From contig JAMJFZ010003163.1 in assembly GCA_026225945.1 (NCBI GenBank), positions 24,408,501-24,472,500 on the forward strand: a stretch of DNA of 64,000 bases. Direction: 5' to 3'. Below, piece after piece: positions 54,050-64,000 of the stretch; positions within the stretch are counted from its first letter, which is position 1, and each line of letters starts with the position of its first letter. Origin of the DNA: Cricetomys ansorgei. Taxonomy: Eukaryota > Chordata > Mammalia > Rodentia > Nesomyidae. The notes beneath the pieces were generated by a model. That model did not search any database. It had not been told where the DNA came from and was given only the letters and a program-made list of their open reading frames with translations. The translations under genes were made by a program, and so were the position numbers.

Positions 54050-54632
54050 TGGTACTTGTGCTCTTGCCGCTGGAGGCCTTTGCAGCTCGGACCAGACCAT
54101 CTGGCTCCAGCTCACTTTCCTCACCTGGCGTGACTCAACAGAGTCATTGAAAACGCCCAGGATGCTGATGTGCTTTTGTGCCAAGCAAAAGCACAAACTA
54201 AGACATGAAGCCGTGATACAAACTGAACAGGGCCCCTCATGTCTTTATTCTGAAGAGCTTTAATGTATACTGTATGTAGTTTCATAGGCACTGTAAGCAG
54301 AAGGCCCAGGGTCGCATGTTCTGCCTGAGCACCTCCCCACCTGCTGTCCAGAGTCATAGACGTGTGTGCATGTGTGCTGTCCATGGAAGTCATAGACGCA
54401 GAAGTGGTTCTGCTGGTTCGATTTGATTCCTGTTGGAATGTTCAAATTACACTAAGTGTACTACTTTATATATAATCAGTGAATTGCTAGACATGTTAGC
54501 AGGACTTTTCTAGGAAAGACTTACGTATAATTGCTTTTTAAAATGCAGTGCTTTACTTTAAACCGAGGGCGACTTGGCGGAGGGGAAACCTTTGCTGGGT
54601 TTTCTGTTCAATAAAGTTTTGCTATGAATGAC
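54050..54632 (+). other. Herpud1: Herpud1 3' UTR
   Basis: About 580 bases from the stop to the poly(A) site, repeat-free and fairly AT-rich towards the end. Confidence 0.85.
54610..54615 (+). terminator. Herpud1: Poly(A) signal of Herpud1
   Basis: AATAAA in tctgttcaataaagttttgc, 561 bases after the stop, followed by a TG-rich stretch (tgaatgactgtgg). Confidence 0.88.
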
Positions 54633-57189
54633 TGTGGCAGAGACTCCCATTGGCAGCTTGCTGTGTCCCCTGTCCCCCGACAATCAGTTCAGCTGCTGGT
54701 TCTTAAGTAACCTGAATCCTTCTTTTCCTAAAGGGCCGTTTGTACGAGGGATGCGTCAGGCAACAGAAGCTCATGCTGACTAGGCCTGTGCCTGTGTACG
54801 TCCCCCATTTCCTACCTAAATGTCACCAGCTTATGGAGGAACCCACCAAAGGTTAGGCCCCCCAGATTTAAGATCAGTTGGGTTAAGTCTTGGGCCTAAT
54901 TATCTCTCCCCCCGAGAAACCTCAGTTTGAACTGAGGAAAGAGGATAGGCCTAGGGCTTCCTACTCACCAACCCAAGTTCCTTGTGAGTGAATTGAGAGC
55001 TGTGTCTGCCTTGAAAACAGTCCTTATGCCCAGGTAGCTACAGGCAGAGAGTGCCAAAAACCACGCCCAGAGTCTCATCTCGGAAGTGCATGAGTTAGTG
55101 CATGGCGTTCTCTGGATGCGGTTATCGTGGCAGAGATACAAAGGGGGCTCAGCTGGGGTTTTGGCGTGAGCCCATTGAGCAGAGACTTGGATTCAGTGCT
55201 TTGGCACAAGGAGTTAGTAGGAAGGGCTCTCGCCGGTTGGTTGACAAGAACATGAGCCCAAAGGTGGCCTCTACCAAATGAAACGGAAATGCTGGCGCTG
55301 CCTTGTACACTACAGAGCAAGGGACCCAAAGGCTTACGGAAACTGCAGTGCGGGAGGGGACTTCTCAAGTATCACGCCGGCATCAAAGGGAAGTGGCGTG
55401 TGTACGATCAGGTCCCGTGCCCGCGGTCCTGGCCCCTCATAAACTCTCCTCTTTCTCAGTCTGCACCTACAGCCTCATGCAAATTCCCTGTGATTGGCTG
55501 GCAGAGGAAGAGACCCCAGAACTGCTTCAAAGATATTTCTGCATGATACGTAGGCTCCATCTGGAAAAGGACAGCTTGCAGTGTTCTCTCTTTCTAGGAC
55601 CTCCCAAGGGCAGTGGAATAGGGAACTCTCCCCTGTGGGCAGAACTTAAGGGAAGAAAAATAGCTAGAGTAAGTGTATACTAAGTAGACCATGCTTGTAA
55701 TTATACTGTGGTGAGTTCTGATTATATCACTGGGCGTGTGCCAGTCGCTCTGTATACACTGGTTATGGGCCATGGCCACTGGTTTAGCTGTTTGGGCAGG
55801 GACTCAGAAGGAACATGACTGAGAAGCCGGTGACAGGAAGAAAGAGGCATTGTAGGTAGATCTTTGAACAGGCAAAAATATCACAATATTTGTGTCCCGT
55901 GTGAACTCTCACTAAAGGGTGAGCTCGACAGACAGGACTTCTAGCAAGGGGATAGGAGGGACCCATTTGTGGAGCCCAGCCAGACTCCTTCCCTTGCCCC
56001 TCCCATCATCGCCCCATAGGCTCAAGAACAATGTCAGGATGACAGGGATGGAGGTCTTACCTGGATTCAGTAACTCGTGGTGAACCTGCCCGCACTCACT
56101 ATTGCGTGCCCAGACTGCCAGTCACAGAGATGGTTATCGGGTCCTCTGCTTCTGTGGGTGTGTAGGTCTGCTCTGTGCAGTGTTTCAGGCCAATGCCACT
56201 CCATCTGCGCGGTGTACCATACAGCACCGCTTCTGATCAAGGACCTCCTCCTCGGTACATGCAGGGGGTGGTGGGTCTCCACTCAGAGGGATTTGCTGGC
56301 TTATGTTGCCCATTACACCGGACCGAGTAGTGTCCATTAAACACATACCCACATGGAGCCTGTGAATGCGTCCTGATTTGGAAATGGAATAGTAACAGAG
56401 ATGTAGTCATTCAGGACAGCCTTCTAAGAAGAGGGGAATCAGCACTGAGGAAGGACAGTCTCGTGAAGACAGGCGAACGGACTTCCGCTGTCAAACAATG
56501 CCTACTATCGCCAATGGCATCGGAGCAAGAAAAACGCTCTTCCCTGGAGACTGCAGGAGCAGGACCCTCTGCACCATCATTTCGCCCTTCATTCCCTAAG
56601 CTGTGAGAACACAGGCCTGCATTGCACTGCGCCACCTGGCTGTGATGATTTGTAATGGCAGCTTGAAAGCCTGTAATCTGAAGCAGCTGGGATGGAGGGC
56701 TCAGTCACAGCACCACCACGGGGCAGTACCTTGCAGGGCAGGGACAATGTCCACTGAGGGATCAGCCAGGATTGGGTGTGACGATGCCCTGGCAAAACCT
56801 TTGCCTCATGGCCTCGGGCTCTGTGGTCTAGAGGGCTTAGGTCATATGGCGTATATAAGATTTCTAGGACCGTGTGAGAACCCTAACCTCCGAACCAGGT
56901 GGCCTAAAGACATTCTCTGGGAGTTCTGGAGTGTAGAGGTGTTGGCAGGGTGCTTCCAACTTGGGATTCTGGTGGATAGTCTGTTCTGGACCTTTGGCTT
57001 ATAGCGTCCCAGAGACCCAATGGTCTCTGGCTTTCTCCACGGCACTTCCTCCCTGGGTCTTCACCTGCCCCAACCCCCTCTCTTTCTGTGCCTCTGTATC
57101 TTCACGAAGTCTTATTAGGATACCAGCCCTTGGATTTAAGTCGGAAAACGCCCCATTTCCTTGTCAGCACACGTTCTGAGGTTCTGGAT

Positions 57190-57600
57190 GGATGTGGATT
57201 TGTGGAGTGATATGTTCTGAGTTTGTCCCCCTAATTTTCATGTTGAAAACAATCCTCAAATTCATATATTAATGGTCTTTGGGGGTGATGCCTTTGGGAA
57301 GTAATTAGGGTTAGCTGAGATCATGAGGGTGGGACCCCTCCCCCCTTAATAGGATTAGTGGTTAGTGACTTCTGAAATAGACCCCAGTTTATAGCTCCCT
57401 GGTTCTGGCCACATGAAGTCTTCCATGTTATCATGAAGCCAAAGACCCTCCTGGCCAGATGCTGACACCTTGACATCGCACCCCCTCAGCTCGCTGAACT
57501 GTGAGCTACAAACTATTCTACACAAACTATCAGGCTGTAGTATTCCGTTACACTAGAACTGTTACAGCAACAGAAACAGACCAACGCAGGATCTGTTAAT
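57190..57600 (+). mobile_element. MaLR-type LTR, old
   Basis: Reads tgatgcctttgggaagtaat, gagatcatgagggtgggacc, taataggattagtggttag, aactgtgagctacaaactat and gttacagcaacagaaacaga, in the order seen in mammalian MST/MLT1 LTRs. The poly(A) part has decayed. Confidence 0.65.
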
Positions 57601-57657
57601 CAACCCACAACAGGGAGCAATTAAACTGGATGCTAAGCATGCAATGGCCTGGCTGCT

Positions 57658-57891
57658 TTGGGTTCCCGTGACAGATTACCAAGGGCTCCATTGACAAGAG
57701 TAATAGATCCTAGCAATTGGGAGGAAATTGAGCTGCTACTGCATGGCAGAGTAAGGGGAAGATGGGATACAGAAGCCATCGCTCAGTACCGTCACCCTTT
57801 CAAAGAAGCCATTACATCTCAACCCAGGCAGGCCTGCCAAAGGCTCGGGCTCTTTAGAAAAAAAGTATTGGGTCCCCTCAACGGGGAGTGA
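57658..57891 (+). pseudogene. Possible ERV-L/MaLR internal fragment (dUTPase-like)
   Basis: A 77-codon open frame directly after the LTR-like block contains VIDPSNWEEIELLLHGR, which resembles the third motif region of the dUTPase of ERV-L-type endogenous retroviruses. It is short, lacks the other dUTPase motifs and is surely inactive. The assignment rests on one motif read by eye. Confidence 0.35.
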
Positions 57892-59108
57892 AGCCTCCAC
57901 TAGCCAAGGTGCTCACTAAGAGCACAGAGATGTGGGGTAGGCAGCAGAGGAAGGAGAAGTGCTGTCATGTGAGCAGCTTCGCGTGAGGAGTCACTGTGGA
58001 GTGTATTTACCTGTTGTGAAGAGCTGGCGGGAACTTGTATGTGACACAGTGTGTCCCTCTGTTTCCCCCTTTCAACCTTTACCACCTAACACAAGGCTTT
58101 AATTTATAGTTGTCATTTATGCTCCTAAGCCACAGGTCCTCAGTGAGCAGAGTAGCCATTTCCAGAGACTCGTCACCCCTTTCTGGGGAGAAGGTCTGAG
58201 TTTTCCACTGCATGAGGAAAAACTGTCATTCTAGATGGAAGCATGGTTTTTTGTTTTGTTTGTTTGCATGTATCTGGAGGTTAAGGACGGCCCTGAGATG
58301 CCTGGGGTGTCAGGTTGACAAAAGTGAACTGCAGTGCTCGACTTCACGGGCCAGCCTGGCTGAGTCCAGTTCTCCAAACATTTAAATGGTGTGATCTGCC
58401 TTGTACAAATAGAATGCGTGCAGCGAGGTACCTTCAAGTGAAGGGTGGTCTTCCCTAGCCTGGAAGGCCCCACTCAGTTAGCTCACAGACCTAAGGAGTC
58501 CTCAGAGAGGAGAAATTAGGCTGCAGCTGTAGCTCCTGGCTCTGAGGTCCCTCAATGGCAGACTGGCCCAACCACAACTTCATAAGCCCACGACAGCGAT
58601 ATATACACGTCCCAGCTGCCCACCTCTCTGGCAGAACACAGACTGCTAGCAAGTCTCAGCTCCTCGACCGATTGCGTCGTATTGGCCAAGATGGTTTGCT
58701 CTGGCAGGCTAGGACACTTGTAAAATGAGCCTTCTTGCTTGCATCTGAGAATAAGGCTTGTGGGGTATCTCCAGCAAAGACAGAGTTTCCGGTCCAGGGG
58801 AGGGCTGGGATCTGGAGGAAGAGGCAGGCCTCAGCTCAAAGGATTTAAGTGGATCAGAAGTGATGGTGTTTAACTGGTGAAGAGACCTGGGGTGTCAGGT
58901 TGGGTCGGTGTCTCCAACCATTACCCCGACTACAGAGGAGCCATGCCAATCAGCCCAGTGACAAAATAGCCAAGGAACTCAACTTATCAGAAGGAAATAC
59001 TTTGGCTCCTGGCTTCAGGGAGCCATCTTGGAGTGCTTGGTAGCCACTAGAAAGCAGCTTTATCCTGGCAGCTCAGGAGCCAGCATAGCCTGCCCCTGTC
59101 TCCTGCAG

Positions 59109-59192
59109 GGCTTCCTGCTGCTGCAGATGGACGTTGGCTTCCCAGAGCACCTGGTAGTGACCTTCCCGCAGAACCTGAGTAGGAGGCTTTAA
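59109..59192 (+). pseudogene. Cetp: Cetp relic: last exon only
   Basis: CETP moves cholesteryl esters and triglycerides between plasma lipoproteins; mice and rats lack it. After a good acceptor (tgtctcctgcag) the frame reads [20 protein letters not shown] then QNLS, against the human C-terminus [20 protein letters not shown] then QSLS. The human stop follows LS; here one base is missing (ctgag-tag), so the TAG at 59180-59182 is out of frame and the frame runs on as RRL to TAA at 59190-59192. The position between Herpud1 and Nlrc5 and the + strand match human CETP. I cannot find the other 15 exons in the 4.5 kb upstream, so it is a remnant of a mostly deleted gene. Confidence 0.85.
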
Positions 59193-61366
59193 AAATCGAG
59201 GCCGATAGGGCTGGGATCAAAGGTGTGAAACTAACTCACCACGGAACAGGAACATCAGGATGCTGTGGCACTCAGTCGGGGCACAGGGAGGGGACCAGCT
59301 CCTTGTTTCCCGGTATCTTCAGGCTGCTGCCATCAAATGCTCTGACCAGGATCTGAGAACACTTCTTCAGAAGGGGATCGAGGGGACAGAGCACAGAAGG
59401 GACGCATCTTACCCATCATGCTCATGCGCTGAGCAAATCTGCAACAATGACCCCCTGGTAGGTGCAGCAATTTGCAACCTTCCAGAACCTTCCCATCTTA
59501 AGGTTAGATCAAGATTCCCCTGCAGAATCTGTGGACATCACCCTCCACCCTCTAGTAACCACTTTCCTAGCTCACATAGTACATGTGCACCACCCAAGGC
59601 CTTTGACTCAGACTGGAAGCTCTGAGGGACACCCAGTGACCACAACATACACGAGGCATCCATCAGTACTCGGGAGCAGGGCATATACCCCAATCTGCAG
59701 AGTAGAAAAGGCACCATGCTGGATGTTGTGAATAATTCAGAGACTGGGGGAGCAGAGTACCACAGCTTGGGTATCACCCAAGCAGCAGGGACCCCCACCC
59801 GAGATGACATCAAGTGCCACAGAGGGAACACTCCATGCCACCAGGTGTCTACCCCTCTTACAGGATCCAGGTCCTGATTGGCTAAGCCTGGGTGATGTGC
59901 TCACACCCTGGCTCTGAGTTACTTTGATGGACAACAGGCTTCCATTCCAGGGAAGATGACAACCAGGGTGGAACCTATACTTGATCACACACCTGTGTCT
60001 TCTATTGGCCAATGGCAGGGACTACTTAAACCACATTTAAAGGCTGAGCAGGAATTTACTAAGTAGCCACTGAGAAAAGGTACCATAGCCAGAGGGGCAC
60101 GTGGGGTCCAGAAACGTCCATATACTCAGTAATCATTTCACCACCGACCCCGTCGTTTTCATTGCTCTGATTCTGTGCAGAAGCCTAGATGCTGGCCCTA
60201 GATTCCTGGCACATCCCCCCGCACCCCCCAGCCCCCTTCTCCACACACAGCCACACCGTGGTCAGGGAAGAGCATCTCCGATCCTGGTCTCTCCATCCCC
60301 CAAGTATGAGTGTTGACAACTTTTTGTTCCCCATCATCAGAGCGCCCATCCCTTCCTCTGACCAACTTCCCGCCTGAGTCCAAATGGAGTGTCTGACTCA
60401 TCCCTGCCCCGCGTGGTTCCCACAGTGCAGGGCGAGAGGGCAGGATGTGGAGAGGATGGGAGGACCCGAGGTAGGCAGGGGAGCGGAAGGGCCTTGGAGA
60501 GGTCTGGCTTCTCACAAAAGAGAAAGACAGAGCCTGTAAATAGGCGAACAATTCAACTTCAATGCCGAAGGGAGTCTCCTTGGCAGATTTCTAGCCCCCA
60601 CCTCCACCCCACCCCTAGGCTCCAGCACAGAGAGGCATTCCATCCAATCTTGGAAGGTTTTCTCCAGGTATGGCCACTACACTGGCCCAGAGAGGTGGTT
60701 TCCCTGCTGCCTCACCCCCCTCCCCAGAACACAAGTTGTGGCGGTATTGAGAAGTGGGGTCACCGAGAAACAATCAGCTCTTTAGGAAGCATCTGTGTGG
60801 TTTTCGGAGACACAGCTGATTCTCAGGGTCATGAGTTCCTGACCAATCAGGAATGGAAGTGACTCCCGGAGCAGACTGTTATAAAGCCGGGCCTCCTTGG
60901 CCTGTGCCTCCTTGCCAGCTTTTCTACTGGGAGTTGAAGCAGCGTGATGCTTCTTTGGATATCATACCCTGACTTTCCAGCCTCCAGAAGAGACTATGAA
61001 GTCTACTGCAAGACAAGTAAACCTGCCTTTTAAAAATGCATGTGTGTGTGCTCTTGTGAATCCGTGTGTTCATGTGTGTGCAGGTGTGTATGTTGTTTGT
61101 GCCTGCACGTAGAGGATAAACTCACTTGTCCTCAGAAATACTCTACCTCCTTTGAGAACAGGTCTCTCACTGGCCTGGAGCCCACTGATTAATTAAACTA
61201 GACTGTCTGGCCAGTGAGCCCCAGCCACCCCCACCCCCTTGCATGACCTGAGCTCACTTTGTCCTTTCTCTTCTGCCTTTGGCTCTCAGAACAAGAGTTG
61301 GACATTGGAAGCAGCCAGGAGCATGTGGAGGGTTCTTGAAAGGCTCCCTGCAAATATGCTTACTAG

Positions 61367-61640
61367 GGGTTGGAGAGATGGCTCAGCAGTTAAGAGCACT
61401 TGTTGCTCCTGCAGAGGACCCAGGTTTAGTTCTAAGAACCTTTATGGTGGCTCACAACCATCCCTAACTCCAATTCCAGGGGATTCAATGCCACCTTCTG
61501 GCCTCCAAGAGCTCAGGCAAGCATGTAGCACACATACACAAACACATACATACATACATACACACATGCATGCACACATACACACACGAAGGCAAAACAC
61601 TCATACACATAAAATAAAAGAATAAAGAAAATAATATAAA
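61367..61640 (+). repeat. B2/B3-type SINE with (CATA)n tail
   Basis: Reads ggttggagagatggctcagc, agttaagagcacttgttgct, gtggctcacaaccatcccta and ttcaatgccaccttctggcc, then a CA/CATA-rich tail and acataaaataaaagaataaa. A well preserved B3-like element. Confidence 0.88.
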
Positions 61641-62693
61641 TAAATTTATTTTTATTTATAAAAAAAAGAATAAAGAAAAGAACTCGTCAGCCCCAGATGT
61701 CTAGCAGGGGAATTCCAGGGATTTTACTGTGATCCTTTAGGGTAGTGCACTAGTTAGAAGCCACAGTGGACTTCTCCTTTAAGGGGCCCCAAAAGCCCAA
61801 GGCCTTCCCTTAATGCCAAAGAGCAAAAGCAGGATTCCTTGCCCCGCAGGCAGCCCCCCTCCCCTGCCCAGAAACTCTCGCATCACTAAGGGCATTGTCC
61901 TTTAGTGTCACTTTTGCAAACCCCACCCTAGCTGGGATCCTGGAAGGAATCCTTGTGCCATAATGGAAAGCAGATGTAGCCCCCGGGGTCTTTCTCTGTC
62001 ACTGGACAGCAGGTCTCCAGGTCTGTTCTAGAGGGAATTACAGATCACCAAAAAGTTCCAAGAGACCATGTAGCAGGATCTATGCAGCCCAGAGAGCAGT
62101 GGCTTGTTAGGGCAGAACCATCAGCCAGACCCTCTTACAAAACCTATCCCCAAGTCCAGAAGGTCTGCTTGGGCTGGCCGCTAGAGACTAGGAAAACCTT
62201 GGCTCAGGCCAGACACTGGCAGACCTGGTGAGAACCCATTGCCTGGAGAATGTGCCTTCTGCTCTTTCCAGACAGCAAACAGTGCTTCCAGCCAGGGCCC
62301 TGAGGAGTACATCTTACCACATCTGCTGCTGATCCCTAGGGTGGATCAGGACTAGGCCTTAGGCAAATGAGGGGGAGTTTTTGCCAAACAAGGAACTTTT
62401 CCTATCTCCTCGGGGTGTGGGACCCATCCAGCAACACATGGTTGGAGGATTGTGAGCTGAGCTTACTGTTGGACTGTAACTCCCCTCGCACAGACAGCTC
62501 ACAGCCCACCGTGTTCCACAGGCTGGGACTCCACCATTTACAATAGAAAATGAAGGCTGCCTAGACTCAAGGTGTTAGTTAGAGGTGAACCAGGCAGGGG
62601 CGGGAGAACTGGGAGTCATACAAGAAACCACTGCAAAATGGTGTCACCTAATCCTACCTGTCAAGAACTTTCTAGATTTCTGGCTTGGTCCTC

Positions 62694-62712
62694 GGGGGGG
62701 GGGGGGGGGGGC
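62694..62712 (+). repeat. Poly-G run
   Basis: About 18 consecutive G bases, followed by a second run of about 10 G at 62760-62770. A candidate for G-quadruplex formation and for sequencing error. Confidence 0.9.
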
Positions 62713-63651
62713 GGTTAGAGGGTCACAGGAATTTGAGAGCCAAAGAACGAGACAGAAAAGGGGGGGGGGGTTTAAGAGTTTCGAGTGCAGGCTGCATCTG
62801 CTCTGACTTCCGGTCTTCCATTCTTAGGAAGCAATGGGAAGGTGCCAGAGCTGAGGGGTGGGCGGGTATCAAGGCTTTTGTCCAGGGTGATATAGTCATA
62901 GCTTAGGAGTAGAACTTGAGCCTGAGGTGTTGGGGGTCATGGGTGTGCTCCTGACCCTTCCTTCAAGGCTCGTGTGGTGTCCTTGTCTCTCCACTACTCC
63001 CCAGAGCATTCTGAGAGAGTTGCTTCACTGAAGGAAGTCACAGAGACCACCTTAGGGAAGATGGAGCTATTCTCAGGAGAAGCGAGGCCTCCTGCTGTGG
63101 GACAAGGCCAAGAGGCAGGGCAGGATGTGGAGCTTGGAAGACACAGGACCAGTGGCTTTCCAGGACTGACCTGGCCCTGTAGTCCCTTCCTCATCGCCCC
63201 CCACCCCTCTCAATCTCTGCGCCCCAGCTTTCTTCTGTAGACTAGGTAACCCTTGCACCTCGAGGCCTGGCAGAGGCACAGCTGGAGACGGTGCACGTCC
63301 AGGTCAGGTGTCAGGTGATGAGCATCTGTGGACCTGCAGCGCACGCACGGGGTGGGGGTGGGGGGCTGGAGTCAGGACCCTAGACCCAAGTCTTCGAAGT
63401 TTGCTCCGTGGCTCTGCCTGCCTCCCTCCTGGGTAGTCTCGGGTGGGGTGATGCGCGGAGAGAAAGCTGGTGCGGGTTCTGCGGCGCCCTGGCCCCACCC
63501 GTCGCCGCCGCCGGGCAGATGCCCATCTTACCAGACCTGGTGGCAGCGCGTCCCGGCGTCCCTGGCTGCGATCGCCAAGCTGCGGCGGGTTCCGGGCACC
63601 CTCCCCGCGCACCCTGGGGCTGGCACGTGATTTCTCGGCAGCGGCGGCGGG

Positions 63652-63660
63652 TTCCATGAA
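63652..63660 (+). promoter_or_regulatory. Nlrc5: GAS (STAT1-type) site
   Basis: TTCCATGAA, an exact TTCN3GAA palindrome, 82 bases before the exon 1 donor. NLRC5 induction by interferon-gamma through STAT1 is known in human and mouse. Confidence 0.7.
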
Positions 63661-63690
63661 CAAGCGAACAGCGCCATCGCCGGTGGCCAC

Positions 63691-63700
63691 TTTCAGTTTC
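63691..63700 (-). promoter_or_regulatory. Nlrc5: ISRE / IRF element
   Basis: TTTCAGTTTC followed by TC; the minus strand reads GAAACTGAAA, an exact GAAANNGAAA element for IRF1/IRF9. It sits 30 bases after the GAS site. Confidence 0.75.
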
Positions 63701-63733
63701 TCGCGCTGAGCGCAGCGGACCGGAGCTGAGCCG
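63701..63733 (+). other. Nlrc5: Probable non-coding first exon of Nlrc5 (3' end defined, start uncertain)
   Basis: GC-rich sequence ending ctgagccg directly before a consensus donor gtgagt at 63734. No ATG precedes the donor in this stretch, so the exon would be 5' UTR. The start lies somewhere after the ISRE; no TATA box is seen, as is usual for a CpG-rich promoter. The rest of the gene is beyond the window. Confidence 0.5.
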
Positions 63734-64000
63734 GTGAGTTACCTGCCCAGGTTGGGGCGCGGAGGGAGATTAGGGGTTCCGATTCTGCGCCGGCCGAGAG
63801 GGAGGAGGGGGTTGTCAGGGGCCAGGAAGATGGACACATGGACAGAAGCGCGGGCGGGCACTGGTGGCTTAGCAAAGTGCAGTCGCCCACTCTTCAGTTT
63901 GCCGGCCACAGAAAGTGTCAAGTTGGGGAGTGGCTCAATTTGGGGAAGGAGCTATATGTCTGTGCGCCCCTCTGCCTGGTACTACACCGGTCACCCCTGG
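63734..64000 (+). other. Nlrc5: Probable Nlrc5 intron 1 (5' part)
   Basis: GC-rich, then ordinary sequence to the window edge. No further exon or repeat recognised. Confidence 0.45.

Larger units (their letters stand above)
54633..59108. other. Herpud1-Cetp relic interval
   Basis: 4.5 kb where upstream CETP exons are expected by synteny. I find none. It holds a MaLR-type LTR and a possible ERV-L dUTPase fragment (57190-57895). The remainder (54640-57180 and 57900-59100) shows nothing I recognise. Confidence 0.6.
59193..63300. other. Cetp relic-Nlrc5 interval
   Basis: 4.1 kb with one B3-type SINE (61367-61530) and its CA-rich tail, G-runs at 62694-62712 and 62761-62770, and no supported gene. 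The segments 59200-61360 and 61700-62690 show nothing I recognise. Confidence 0.6.
63440..63800 (+). promoter_or_regulatory. Nlrc5: CpG-rich promoter region, probably Nlrc5
   Basis: G+C and CpG content rise sharply (gtcgccgccgccgggcagat, gcagcggcggcgggtt). It lies downstream of Herpud1 and Cetp, where mammals carry NLRC5, the interferon-induced transactivator of MHC class I genes. The identity rests on synteny and on the interferon elements at 63652-63700. Confidence 0.65.

Overview
This window is nuclear DNA of a muroid rodent. The evidence is spliced genes with GT-AG introns, dense B1, B2/B3 and B4/ID-type SINEs, long (CA/TG)n microsatellites, and the mammalian gene order Slc12a3 - Herpud1 - (Cetp) - Nlrc5. 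The coding sequence differs at several sites from mouse and rat SLC12A3 as I remember them, so I do not name a species.

Positions 1-30322 hold the 3' four fifths of Slc12a3, the thiazide-sensitive Na-Cl cotransporter NCC, on the + strand. I can place 21 coding exons, exons 5-19 and 21-26 in human 26-exon numbering, from transmembrane segment 3 to the stop codon. Exon lengths and phases chain together exactly, with one exception: exon 6 carries one extra G at 637/638. If real, this shifts the frame and gives a stop in exon 8. A 78-bp block at 16574-16651 matches the alternative human exon 20, which rodents are thought not to use. It is still open, in phase and flanked by usable splice sites. 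Introns hold SINEs, an inverted B1 pair, and a TG-rich array of about 0.7 kb.

Positions 30323-44640 are intergenic. They hold two copies of a rodent interspersed repeat, SINEs, old L1M fragments, a MaLR-type LTR and an unidentified LTR-like block. I see no gene there.

Positions 44640-54630 hold the complete Herpud1 gene on the + strand: 8 exons and 391 codons, the same length as human. It encodes the ER-membrane ubiquitin-like protein HERP of ER-associated degradation. Its CpG-rich promoter keeps an ATF4-type C/EBP-ATF element, an exact ERSE-II, a near-consensus ERSE and a TATA-like box, the layout expected of an unfolded-protein-response target.

Positions 54630-64000 run from Herpud1 towards Nlrc5. 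The human interval holds CETP. Here I can recognise only the last CETP exon (59109-59192), with a one-base loss at the old stop, which suggests an inactivated, mostly deleted gene. A CpG-rich segment near the right edge has a GAS (STAT) site and an ISRE just before a short non-coding exon with a good splice donor. By synteny and interferon logic this is the promoter and first exon of Nlrc5. No wholly new biological system was found. The best leads are the exon 6 frameshift, the retained exon 20, the Cetp relic and the two promoters.
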